The translations under genes were made by a program, and so were the position numbers. DNA of 23,729 nt, from the NCBI GenBank assembly GCA_023395435.1, contig JAEWZG010000150.1, forward strand, positions 1-23,729, read 5' to 3'. The DNA comes from Bacillota bacterium. Its GTDB lineage: Bacteria > Bacillota > Clostridia > Oscillospirales > Ruminococcaceae. The stretch's first letter is position 1. Each line of letters opens with the position of its first letter. Shown piece by piece: positions 1 to 6,752 of this stretch. The notes below the pieces were generated by a model. It did not search any database and was not told the DNA's origin. It saw nothing but the letters and a program-made list of their open reading frames with translations.

Positions 1-82
1 TTCAAGGGTAGCAAGTAACAAGCTTTTGCAAGTGTCAGACCGTAATGCCATAGCAATGGCTGCCAGTAACGGAGCCTTATAG
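1..82 (+). CDS. 3' end of an unrecognised gene (partial)
   Basis: One frame is open from the window edge for 26 codons and ends in TAG at 80-82. An intrinsic terminator follows 15 bases later, which supports this as a real gene end. The visible tail is an alanine- and serine-rich, soluble-looking segment containing VSDRNAIAMAAS. I do not recognise the family and assign no function. It lies codirectional with the ABC transporter genes but is separated from them by the terminator and a promoter-like sequence, so it is probably a separate transcription unit. Confidence 0.5.
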   Translation, partial: SRVASNKLLQVSDRNAIAMAASNGAL

Positions 83-97
83 GCGACAAAAGAAATA

Positions 98-124
98 CCA
101 CCGGCTAAGCCGGTGGATTTTTAT
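98..124 (+). terminator. Intrinsic terminator after the partial first gene
   Basis: A perfect 8-bp GC-rich stem (98-105 with 109-116) with a three-base loop is followed by ATTTTTATT. It ends the transcript of the partial gene whose stop is at 80-82. Confidence 0.85.
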
Positions 125-168
125 TAAGAAAGAATATAAAATTTACATTATTTTATTAATGATTTCAC

Positions 169-197
169 TTGTATTTTTACTTCTTGTAATGTATAAT
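169..197 (+). promoter_or_regulatory. Putative sigma-A promoter of the ABC importer operon
   Basis: The -10 box TATAAT (192-197) is perfect. The -35 box TTGTAT (169-174) is weak, matching consensus only at TTG, with 17-bp spacing. It lies between the upstream terminator and the first importer gene, 32 bases before its start codon. The placement is convincing, the -35 box less so. Confidence 0.45.
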
Positions 198-229
198 TAT
201 TAAAAAACATGTATAATGGAGGAATACTA

Positions 230-1012
230 ATGAAGAAATTAACAATAGCATTGATAATATTAATGTCAATGAGTGTATTATCTGCTTGTGGGAAAATACC
301 TGCAAATTCAGTAAATAACGTTAAAGACCTTGAAGGCAAGAAAATTGGTGTACAGCTCGGAACAACAGGTGATATTTATGCATCCGATGTTAATAAAGCT
401 AAAATTGAAAGATTCAATAAAGGTGCTGATGCTGTACAGTCATTGAAGCAGGGTAAGCTTGACGCTGTTATTATCGATAGTGAACCAGCAAAAGTTTTTG
501 TTGAAAAGAATAATGAGCTTAAAATCCTTGATGAAGAATTTGCTGTTGAAGATTATGCAATTGCAATTGCCAAGGGAAATACAAAGCTAAAAGATAAAAT
601 CAATTCTGCCCTTAAGACGCTTAAGGATAATGGTACAATTGACAGCATTATTAAAAATTATATAGGTGACTCAACGAAAGGTAAATCACCGTACAAGTCA
701 CCTGCTGATGTTAAGCGTGATAATGGAACATTAACAATGGCAACAAACGCCGAATTCCCTCCTTACGAATATAAGGAAGGTCAGAAGATTACAGGTATCG
801 ATGTTGATATTGCACAGGCTATATGTGATATTCTTGGTATGGAACTTAAAATAGATAATATCAAATTTGATTCCATCATCACAGCTGTTACAACAGGTAA
901 AGCTGACGTTGGGATTGCTGGTATGACAGTTACTGAAGATAGGCTTAAAAATATTGACTTCACTGATTCATACACAACAGCTAAACAAGTAATTATTGTA
1001 AGAAAGAAATAA
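230..1012 (+). CDS. Amino acid ABC transporter substrate-binding lipoprotein, circularly permuted
   Basis: A 260-residue family 3 extracellular solute-binding protein of a polar amino acid importer. The start is ATG 230, preceded by TGGAGGA at 218-223; an in-frame ATG at 209 lies upstream of that site. Residues 1-20 are a lipoprotein signal peptide with lipobox LSAC (Cys20). The domain order is unusual. Residues about 30-146 match what is normally the second half (VKDLEGKKIGVQ, GTTGD, ending SIIKNYIGD). After a linker (147-165), residues 166-260 match what is normally the N-terminal half (GTLTMATNAEFPPYEY, AGMTVTEDR). Thr45/Thr46, Asp83 and Arg238 correspond by motif to residues that bind the ligand alpha-amino and carboxylate groups in HisJ/GlnH-type proteins. 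The protein ends where the hinge crosses to lobe 2 in ordinary members. The permease and ATPase follow directly. The ligand cannot be told from sequence. Confidence 0.93.
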   Translation: MKKLTIALIILMSMSVLSACGKIPANSVNNVKDLEGKKIGVQLGTTGDIYASDVNKAKIERFNKGADAVQSLKQGKLDAVIIDSEPAKVFVEKNNELKILDEEFAVEDYAIAIAKGNTKLKDKINSALKTLKDNGTIDSIIKNYIGDSTKGKSPYKSPADVKRDNGTLTMATNAEFPPYEYKEGQKITGIDVDIAQAICDILGMELKIDNIKFDSIITAVTTGKADVGIAGMTVTEDRLKNIDFTDSYTTAKQVIIVRKK

Positions 1013-1016
1013 GACT

Positions 1017-1709
1017 ATGTTTCAGAACTTTTCAGAAGAATTTCATCAGAATTTTATAGAACAGGATAGATGGAAGTTCCTTGTTGATGGATTACTGATA
1101 ACATTAAAAATCACATTATTCGCTGTTATACTAGGTATTATAATTGGCTTTGTTATTGCCATTATAAGATCAACTCATGACAAGACGGGAAAGCTAAAAA
1201 TCCTTAATGTAATATCAAAAATATATCTGACTATTATCCGTGGAACACCAGCAATGGTTCAACTTCTTATTGCATATTATGTCATTTTTACATCGCCGAA
1301 TGTAAGTAAGGTGCTTGTTGCAATTCTTGCTTTTGGCATTAATTCAGGCGCCTATGTTGCTGAAATTGTCCGCTCAGGAATAATGTCTATTGATAAAGGA
1401 CAGTTTGAAGCTGGTAGAAGTCTTGGACTTAATTATTTTCAGACAATGAAAAGTATAATTATACCTCAGGCATTCAAGAATGTACTTCCTGCACTTTCAA
1501 ATGAGTTTATCGTACTTCTGAAGGAAACCTCAATTTGTGGTTTCATCGGACTTCAGGATTTAACAAATGGCGGAGATACTATAAGAAGTCAGACATATGA
1601 AGCTTTTATGCCATTGATAGCAGTTGCTTTGGTTTATCTAATTGTTGTAATGATACTTACTGCATTAGTTTCCAAGCTTGAAAGGAGGTTGCGTAACAGT
1701 GATCACTAA
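1017..1709 (+). CDS. Amino acid ABC transporter permease (HisM/GlnP type)
   Basis: A 230-residue integral membrane subunit of the same importer. Hydrophobic helices are visible at about 22-51, 68-92, 98-118, 155-180 and 197-219, fitting the five-helix His/Glu/Gln permease family (HEQRo, about 220 residues). The EAA loop that docks on the ATPase is at 131-151 (EAGRSLGLNY then IIPQA), and the family signature RGTPAMVQ is at 75-82. The start is ATG 1017, four bases after the binding-protein stop. The Shine-Dalgarno is poor, so translation is probably coupled to the upstream gene. Its 3' end overlaps the ATPase gene by 11 bases. The subunit may work as a homodimer since no second permease gene is present. 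Confidence 0.95.
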   Translation: MFQNFSEEFHQNFIEQDRWKFLVDGLLITLKITLFAVILGIIIGFVIAIIRSTHDKTGKLKILNVISKIYLTIIRGTPAMVQLLIAYYVIFTSPNVSKVLVAILAFGINSGAYVAEIVRSGIMSIDKGQFEAGRSLGLNYFQTMKSIIIPQAFKNVLPALSNEFIVLLKETSICGFIGLQDLTNGGDTIRSQTYEAFMPLIAVALVYLIVVMILTALVSKLERRLRNSDH

Positions 1710-2439
1710 CGGAACTTTAATTCAGGTTTGTGGACTTGAAAAAGCTTTTGGTAGTCTTAACGTTTTAAAGGGAATTGATTACGAAATAAACAAAGGTGAT
1801 GTAATTGTTGTTATCGGTCCGTCTGGGTCAGGTAAGTCAACATTTCTCAGAACGCTTAACCTTCTTGAAGAGCCAACAGGGGGGAAGATATTTGTTGATG
1901 GTACTGATATTACTGATAAGCATACAAATATAAATGTTCACCGTCAGAAGATGGGTATGGTATTCCAGCATTTTAATTTATTCCCTCATATGACCTTGCT
2001 TGAAAATATCACACTTGCACCTATAAAACTAAAGCTTATGTCAAAGCAGGAAGCAGAAAATAAAGCTCATGAGCTCTTAAAGAGAGTCGGACTTGAAGAA
2101 AAGGCAAATCAGTATCCGTCACAGATTTCAGGCGGGCAGAAACAACGTATTGCAATAATTCGTGCACTTGCTATGAATCCTGATGTTATGCTTTTTGATG
2201 AGCCTACTTCTGCCCTTGACCCTGAAATGGTTGGTGAAGTTCTCGATTTGATGAAACAGCTTGCACGAGAAGGAATGACTATGGTCGTTGTGACTCACGA
2301 AATGGGTTTTGCTCGTGAAGTCGGCTCAAAAGTTGTGTTTATGGATGATGGAAAAATCGTTGAGGAAAATGACCCACAGCAGTTTTTTGCAAACCCACAT
2401 AATCCTCGCCTAAAGGATTTTCTTTCAAAAGTTTTATAA
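1699..2439 (+). CDS. Amino acid ABC transporter ATP-binding protein (GlnQ/HisP type)
   Basis: A 246-residue nucleotide-binding subunit that powers the importer. Visible motifs are Walker A GPSGSGKST (40-48), Q-loop Gln90 in MVFQHFNLFPHMT, signature ISGGQ (143-147, with Ile for the usual Leu), Walker B VMLFDE (163-168), D-loop SALD and switch His200. Length and motifs fit the polar amino acid ATPase family. I chose GTG 1699 because AAAGGAGG lies at 1681-1687 just before it; the longer frame from TTG 1678 has no ribosome site. The gene overlaps the permease stop, so all three importer genes appear translationally coupled. No convincing terminator is visible in the 76 bases that follow. Confidence 0.96.
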   Translation: MITNGTLIQVCGLEKAFGSLNVLKGIDYEINKGDVIVVIGPSGSGKSTFLRTLNLLEEPTGGKIFVDGTDITDKHTNINVHRQKMGMVFQHFNLFPHMTLLENITLAPIKLKLMSKQEAENKAHELLKRVGLEEKANQYPSQISGGQKQRIAIIRALAMNPDVMLFDEPTSALDPEMVGEVLDLMKQLAREGMTMVVVTHEMGFAREVGSKVVFMDDGKIVEENDPQQFFANPHNPRLKDFLSKVL

Positions 2440-2515
2440 TTCATTAAATTTTTATACAAAATCAAATAAAATACATCTTTAAAAATATCATAATATACAA
2501 ACTTTTTTAATAACA

Positions 2516-2544
2516 TTGATTTTTCTTAGCAAATATTTTACAAT
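2516..2544 (+). promoter_or_regulatory. Sigma-A promoter of the 2583 gene
   Basis: TTGATT (2516-2521) and TACAAT (2539-2544) are separated by exactly 17 bp, close to consensus in an AT-rich context, 38 bases before the start codon of the unknown gene. This gives that gene its own transcription unit apart from the importer operon. Confidence 0.65.
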
Positions 2545-2582
2545 ATAAATAGAAGATAAATATTAGCCATGAGGTGAAAGAT

Positions 2583-3110
2583 ATGACAATTAATTCTGAT
2601 TGCGCTTTTATCAAGTTTGCAAAAGTCGGTGTAGATTTTCAGTATTTTAAACTTTTTCTTCAGACAGTTGAACCATACATTCTTGAGTATAAAAATGTTG
2701 AATATGATAAGCTTACCGATAAGGATAAGAGCATAGTTCTTGCAAAAATTATAAAATCAATGTATGTTAATGGACGTCCTGTCACTGAATTCTTTAGAAC
2801 CACTATTGACAAGTGGAATGACAAAGAGAATTTTGAAAAAAATCAGCTCTTTGTTGAATTTATGGCAAGGGAGATATTTGGTTGTTACGACAAGTCAAGG
2901 GATGAATACAACAGCTTTTATCAGACTCCGTATCTTTTCTATATAGAAAAATCAAATGGAACAAAAGATTATTTTGAACCTAAAAAGGTTTCTGGACTTG
3001 AGATGAAGTTAAATAAGCTTAAAGGTAAATCCTCATTAGAGGCTGAATGGTATGAATATTATCTAAAGCTTCGTAATATGGAAAAACACGGGACACTTTC
3101 AAGAGTATAA
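2583..3110 (+). CDS. Unknown protein, 175 residues
   Basis: I do not recognise this protein. The start is ATG 2583, six bases after GAGGTG (2571-2576); the GTG at 2574 lies inside that ribosome site and is unlikely to be used. The product is soluble, charged and aromatic-rich, with no signal peptide or membrane helix. Its C-terminal third is lysine-rich (MKLNKLKGKSSLE, then WYEYYLKLRNMEKHG). No catalytic motif or nucleotide-binding loop is evident. It is monocistronic, with its own promoter and a strong terminator, and has no functional link to the importer on its left or the metal-efflux operon on its right. The good ribosome site, promoter and intact frame support a real gene. Confidence 0.8.
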   Translation: MTINSDCAFIKFAKVGVDFQYFKLFLQTVEPYILEYKNVEYDKLTDKDKSIVLAKIIKSMYVNGRPVTEFFRTTIDKWNDKENFEKNQLFVEFMAREIFGCYDKSRDEYNSFYQTPYLFYIEKSNGTKDYFEPKKVSGLEMKLNKLKGKSSLEAEWYEYYLKLRNMEKHGTLSRV

Positions 3111-3121
3111 AAAATAAAATC

Positions 3122-3150
3122 ACACCTGCAGAATATGCAGGTGTTTTTTA
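3122..3150 (+). terminator. Intrinsic terminator of the unknown gene
   Basis: A perfect 9-bp stem (3122-3130 with 3136-3144) with a five-base loop GAATA runs into TTTTTTA. It lies 11 bases past the stop codon at 3110. Confidence 0.9.
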
Positions 3151-3162
3151 TTGTAAAAACTA

Positions 3163-3191
3163 TTGACAACTAGTTGGATATATAGTATACT
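3163..3191 (+). promoter_or_regulatory. Sigma-A promoter of the metal-efflux operon
   Basis: The -35 box TTGACA (3163-3168) is perfect and is followed after 17 bp by TATACT (3186-3191). Its strength fits a promoter held off by a repressor, and the ArsR-type operator starts one base downstream of the -10 box. Confidence 0.88.
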
Positions 3192-3192
3192 A

Positions 3193-3214
3193 CATATGAA
3201 CAAGTGTTCATATG
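3193..3214 (+). promoter_or_regulatory. SmtB/CadC-type operator, perfect inverted repeat
   Basis: Two perfect 10-base arms, CATATGAACA (3193-3202) and TGTTCATATG (3205-3214), flank a two-base spacer. The core TGAACA-NN-TGTTCA is the known type of site bound by ArsR/SmtB-family metal sensors such as CzrA and CadC. It covers the expected transcription start, so bound repressor would block initiation or escape, and metal binding would release it. The regulator gene starts 18 bases further on, implying autoregulation. Confidence 0.88.
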
Positions 3215-3231
3215 TTGATAGGAGGGCTAAT

Positions 3232-3588
3232 ATGTCAGAAAATAATGAAATATGCGAAGTAACAAGAATCCACAGCGATATAGTCAATGAACTTATTACA
3301 AGAATACCTGATGAAGAAGTATTATATGATATAGCAGAGCTTTTTAAAGTCTTTGCTGATTCAACAAGAGTGAGAATTCTTTATGCACTTATTGAAAGCG
3401 AGCTTTGTGTCTGTGATATTTCAGCATTGCTTAATATGAGCCAGTCAGCGATTTCCCATCAGCTCAGAGTATTGAAGCAGTCACGACTTGTAAAATACAG
3501 AAGAAGCGGAAAGACTATTTACTATTCTCTTTGCGATGATCATATAAAAACAATGCTTGATATGGGGATGGAACACGTATCAGAATAA
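3232..3588 (+). CDS. cadC: ArsR/SmtB-family metal-sensing repressor, CadC-like
   Basis: A 118-residue winged-helix repressor expected to control the metal-exporting ATPase downstream. The start is ATG 3232, preceded by GGAGGG (3221-3226); in-frame codons further upstream lie inside the promoter and operator. The DNA-reading helix is about 68-82 (NMSQSAISHQLRVLKQ). ELCVCDI places Cys59 and Cys61 where CadC has its CxC alpha-3N metal site, and Cys8 in the N-terminal arm could be a third ligand. Asp102, His104, His115 and Glu118 keep the spacing of the alpha-5 zinc site of CadC/SmtB. Carrying both sites suggests response to Cd/Pb (alpha-3N) and Zn (alpha-5); that is inferred from the family. The gap to the ATPase gene is ten bases. 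Confidence 0.94.
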   Translation: MSENNEICEVTRIHSDIVNELITRIPDEEVLYDIAELFKVFADSTRVRILYALIESELCVCDISALLNMSQSAISHQLRVLKQSRLVKYRRSGKTIYYSLCDDHIKTMLDMGMEHVSE

Positions 3589-3598
3589 AGGAGGATTT

Positions 3599-5689
3599 AT
3601 GATAAAAGTTGTACTAATACTAAATGGACTAGATTGTGCAAGTTGTGCAGATAAAATTGCTAAAAGTGTTTCTAAAATGAATGGAATAAAAAATGTAAAT
3701 CTTGACTTTATATCGAAAAAGCTTAAGTATGAACTTGAAGACGAAAATCAGGAAGAAAGAATTTTTAATGATATAAAAAAGACAGTATCATCAATTGAAT
3801 CAGGCATAATTGTAAAGTATGATGATGGAGATGATGAGGAACATGAAGAAAACCTTTCTTTTGAATTTATAAAAATTATAATATCTGCAGTGTTTTTCCT
3901 TCTGTCATTGTTAATTGATAATAAAACTACTTCACTTTTGATGATAGTGTTGAGTTATGCTATAGTAGGTCATGAGGTTGTGTTTTCAGCAATTAAAAAT
4001 ATATTTAAGGGTAAGCCTTTTGATGAAGCATTCCTTATGACGATTGCAACGGTTGGTGCATTTGCAATTGGTGAATATAATGAGGGTGTTGCTGTAATGC
4101 TTTTCTATCAGGTAGGCGAATTCTTTCAGGGGCTCGCAGTTAACCGTTCAAGAAAGTCAATTTCCAATCTTATGAACATCCGCCCTGATTATGCAAATCT
4201 TAAAACTTCAAAAGGCATTGAAAAAGTTTCTCCTGACAGTGTAAAAATCGGCGATATTATTGTGGTCAAGGCAGGCGAGCGAATTCCTCTTGATGGAAAG
4301 GTTATAAACGGAACTTCAAGTATTGATACATCTGCGCTTACAGGTGAAGCTATGCTTCGTGATGTTACAAGTGGTGAGGATGTATTAAGTGGAAGCATTA
4401 ATGTAAACGGTCTTTTGGAGATTGAAGTGCAAAAGGAATTTTCCGAAAGTACAGTTTCAAAAATCCTTGATCTGGTGGAAAACGCAAGCTCCAAGAAAGC
4501 AACGACAGAAAAATTCATTACAAGATTTGCAAGAGTATATACTCCTATCGTTGTAATTGTTGCTGTCCTCCTTGTGGCAATTCCGTCACTATTCGTTCAG
4601 TCGGCTGAATTTTCTGACTGGCTTTACAGAGCACTTGTTTTTCTTGTAATTTCATGCCCGTGTGCACTTGTTATTTCAGTTCCTTTAAGCTTTTTTGGTG
4701 GAATCGGAGGGGCTTCACGTTCAGGTATTCTTATAAAAGGTGCAAATTCACTTGAGGCATTGGGGCGGACGGAAATCATTGCTTTTGATAAGACTGGTAC
4801 TCTGACCGAGGGGAAATTTTCCGTAACTCAAGTTGATGCTATCGGAATGTCAAAGGAACAGCTTGTGGAAATTACCGCTTATGCCGAAAGCTTTGCAAAT
4901 CACCCTGTTGCACTTGCTGTTATTAATTATTACAATAAAGAGATTGACAAGAGCAGAGTCGAAAGCCTTAGTGAAATAGCAGGAAAAGGTATCAGAGCAG
5001 TTATCAACGGCAAGACTGTTCTTGCAGGAAATGCAAGACTTCTTAGTGATAATAATGTAAGCTTAGAGCCAACAAACACTATTGGCACTGTAATTTATGT
5101 TGCTGTTGATAAGAAGTATTCGGGATATATAGTCGTGTCTGATAAGGTGAAGTCGGGTTCGGTAAAGGCAATTAAAAATCTTAAATCAATCGGCGTTAAA
5201 AAAGCGCTTATGCTCACAGGTGATAAGAAACTGACGGGAGACACTGTTGGCAAGGAACTGAAGCTTGATAAGGTTTATTCAGAGCTTCTCCCACAGAATA
5301 AGGTTGAAATAGTTGAAAAGCTCTTAAAACAAAAATCACAAAAGGGAACGCTTGCGTTTGTTGGTGACGGAATAAATGATGCACCTGTTCTTGCAAGAGC
5401 AGATATAGGCATTGCAATGGGCGGGCTTGGCTCAGACAGTGCTATTGAGGCAGCAGATATAGTCCTTATGACTGACGAGCCAGAGAAAATAGCTAGTGCA
5501 ATATTAATTTCAAAGCGCACAATGAAAATCGTAATTGAAAATATAGTTATTGCATTGGGAATTAAAGCAGTGGTTCTTGTTATTGGTGCAACAGGTCACG
5601 CAACAATGTGGGCAGCAGTATTTGCTGATGTTGGCGTATCTCTTATTGCAATACTTAATTCACTGCGAGCATTAAAGAGAATAAAATAA
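3599..5689 (+). CDS. cadA: Zn/Cd/Pb-exporting P1B-type ATPase (CadA/ZntA family)
   Basis: A 696-residue membrane pump that expels divalent soft metals using ATP. The start is ATG 3599 with AAGGAGG just before it; upstream in-frame codons lie inside the repressor gene. In order: an N-terminal heavy-metal-associated domain with GLDCASC (Cys13, Cys16); a short acidic-histidine linker (75-84); transmembrane pairs; an actuator domain with TGE (248-250); metal-site motif CPC (353-355); phosphorylation motif DKTGT (Asp397); the P1B-specific HP dipeptide (435-436); TGD (540-542); and GDGIND (589-594). Lys656 and Asp677 in the last two helices match the lysine and aspartate typical of the Zn/Cd/Pb subgroup, in place of copper-pump residues. 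It forms a two-gene operon with the repressor and ends at a strong terminator. Confidence 0.97.
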   Translation: MIKVVLILNGLDCASCADKIAKSVSKMNGIKNVNLDFISKKLKYELEDENQEERIFNDIKKTVSSIESGIIVKYDDGDDEEHEENLSFEFIKIIISAVFFLLSLLIDNKTTSLLMIVLSYAIVGHEVVFSAIKNIFKGKPFDEAFLMTIATVGAFAIGEYNEGVAVMLFYQVGEFFQGLAVNRSRKSISNLMNIRPDYANLKTSKGIEKVSPDSVKIGDIIVVKAGERIPLDGKVINGTSSIDTSALTGEAMLRDVTSGEDVLSGSINVNGLLEIEVQKEFSESTVSKILDLVENASSKKATTEKFITRFARVYTPIVVIVAVLLVAIPSLFVQSAEFSDWLYRALVFLVISCPCALVISVPLSFFGGIGGASRSGILIKGANSLEALGRTEIIAFDKTGTLTEGKFSVTQVDAIGMSKEQLVEITAYAESFANHPVALAVINYYNKEIDKSRVESLSEIAGKGIRAVINGKTVLAGNARLLSDNNVSLEPTNTIGTVIYVAVDKKYSGYIVVSDKVKSGSVKAIKNLKSIGVKKALMLTGDKKLTGDTVGKELKLDKVYSELLPQNKVEIVEKLLKQKSQKGTLAFVGDGINDAPVLARADIGIAMGGLGSDSAIEAADIVLMTDEPEKIASAILISKRTMKIVIENIVIALGIKAVVLVIGATGHATMWAAVFADVGVSLIAILNSLRALKRIK

Positions 5690-5696
5690 TTATAAA

Positions 5697-5730
5697 ATAA
5701 ACCCCATCCGTAGTGAATGGGGTTTATTTT
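5697..5730. terminator. Bidirectional terminator between convergent cadA and methyltransferase genes
   Basis: An 11-bp stem (5697-5707 with 5717-5727) around a GC-rich core (CCCC/GGGG) is followed by TTTTTAT on the plus strand and by a T-rich run on the minus strand. It lies between the cadA stop (5689) and the minus-strand methyltransferase stop (5730) and can serve both. Confidence 0.88.
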
Positions 5731-6446
5731 TATATGCGTTTGAGGATAATTCCAATTAAATTCATGTATTTTCCCGCACCGGCATTCATTGACTTGCGGT
5801 CGCTGACTGCGTATTCATTATCACTTTCAAGCCAGTCATTCCACATTTCATCGTGATCCTCAAGCTCGAACATATCAGTGATTTCAACATCCTTAGTTGC
5901 ATTAAGGATTTCTTTCCACTTATTCATATCTTGAATTGTTTTAAGACTTTCAGCATCCCATGATAATGTCATTTCAGGTGGAAGATTATCATGAAGATTC
6001 TTCTTAAAGCCAGGTACGATAAAAAGTAAATACCCGCCGTGTTTAACTAATGGGAGAAGGTGCTTTCCGAGATAATCCTTATCAAGCCCGAAGAAATGGT
6101 ATGAATCTATACATACAATGGTATCGAAAAATTCCTCAGCATAAGGGAGTTCGTGTGCTTCACTGTGAATTGGGATAATCTGATCAGAATTGAGCCCAAA
6201 ATCATCAAAGCGATTTTTATTCTCTGTTGCTGAAATCCACAGGTCTGTTGCAAATACTCTAACATCACATTCTTTAGCGAGAAAAATTGAAGTTAATCCC
6301 TTCCCACACGCAAGATCCATTACCGTAGTGCCCTTTTCAATAGGGTGCTTATTGAGTATCTGCTCAAGCATCTTAAGGGGATTTGGACCCATAATGTTTT
6401 CTTTTATAAAGTTATAATCATACTTTTCTGTTTTTATATATTTCAT
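5730..6446 (-). CDS. Class I SAM-dependent methyltransferase
   Basis: A 238-residue enzyme expected to transfer a methyl group from S-adenosylmethionine to an unknown acceptor. SAM motif I is at 43-51 (MDLACGKGL), an acidic end of strand 2 follows in ATDLW (66-70), a motif II-like segment AHELPYAEEFFDTIVCIDS comes next, then SYHFFG. The Rossmann core fits the Methyltransf_11/25 type. The start is ATG 6446 with AAAGGTG (6455-6461) just before it; the in-frame GTG at 6455 is part of that ribosome site. The C-terminal half carries an unfamiliar lid or acceptor region (GFKKNLHDNLPPEMTLSWD, EDHDEMWNDWLES). It is monocistronic, behind a perfect promoter and a structured leader with an attenuator. 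No substrate is suggested by its neighbours. Confidence 0.9.
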   Translation of the reverse strand: MKYIKTEKYDYNFIKENIMGPNPLKMLEQILNKHPIEKGTTVMDLACGKGLTSIFLAKECDVRVFATDLWISATENKNRFDDFGLNSDQIIPIHSEAHELPYAEEFFDTIVCIDSYHFFGLDKDYLGKHLLPLVKHGGYLLFIVPGFKKNLHDNLPPEMTLSWDAESLKTIQDMNKWKEILNATKDVEITDMFELEDHDEMWNDWLESDNEYAVSDRKSMNAGAGKYMNLIGIILKRI

Positions 6447-6508
6447 TGTTATCACCTTTCTGATTGTTATAATTTTATATTAAAATCAGAACGCAGTTTC
6501 AAACAAAA

Positions 6509-6682
6509 ATGGCATAGATAAATCTATGCCATAGTAAGAGCTTAAATAGCTGATGGCATATTTCTGTATGAAACAAAATTGTATAGCAAACACAGCAATA
6601 ATAATACTGCATTTTATACTATATACAACTAATGCGTTCTTTACAGAACAATAGCCAAACAGACACTTCCTTTAAATAAATT
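6509..6682 (-). ncRNA. Structured leader RNA with candidate attenuator ahead of the methyltransferase gene
   Basis: This fills the 306-base gene gap 6447-6752 together with the promoter at 6689-6717 and the glgP terminator at 6722-6749. The minus-strand transcript should start near 6682. It carries an octamer UAUGCCAU (from 6560 to 6553), its complement AUGGCAUA (6532-6525) and the octamer again (6516-6509). The first two could form an antiterminator. The last two form an 11-bp terminator stem followed by TTTTTGTTTG. The methyltransferase ATG lies 63 bases past this terminator. Near the 5' end, AAAGGAAG precedes a possible five-codon frame, TTG 6658 to TAA 6641, and a GTTCT/AGAAC hairpin. No T-box or known riboswitch core was recognised. 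It may equally be a stand-alone small RNA. Confidence 0.5.
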
Positions 6683-6688
6683 AACAAT

Positions 6689-6717
6689 ATTATACAAGAT
6701 AAAATTTCCTTTGTCAA
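6689..6717 (-). promoter_or_regulatory. Perfect consensus sigma-A promoter for the methyltransferase leader
   Basis: On the minus strand TTGACA (6717-6712) and TATAAT (6694-6689) are both perfect and 17 bp apart. The promoter lies directly after the glgP terminator. Such strength ahead of an internal terminator fits constitutive initiation with control by attenuation. Confidence 0.9.
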
Positions 6718-6721
6718 TATA

Positions 6722-6749
6722 AAAGCTCCCACATTTTCGTGGGAGCTTT
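6722..6749 (-). terminator. Intrinsic terminator of glgP
   Basis: A perfect 11-bp stem (6722-6732 with 6739-6749) with a six-base loop is followed on the minus strand by TTTTATATT. It lies three bases past the glgP stop codon. Confidence 0.93.
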
Positions 6750-6752
6750 AAA

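Noticed and set aside
1..125. Possible small RNA at the left edge
   Set aside because: A continuous open frame ends in a stop just before the terminator, which is better explained as the end of a protein gene.
6504..6617. A 37-codon minus-strand frame (MQYYYCC...) within the methyltransferase leader
   Set aside because: It has no Shine-Dalgarno sequence, odd composition, and runs straight through the terminator hairpin, so it is most likely chance.
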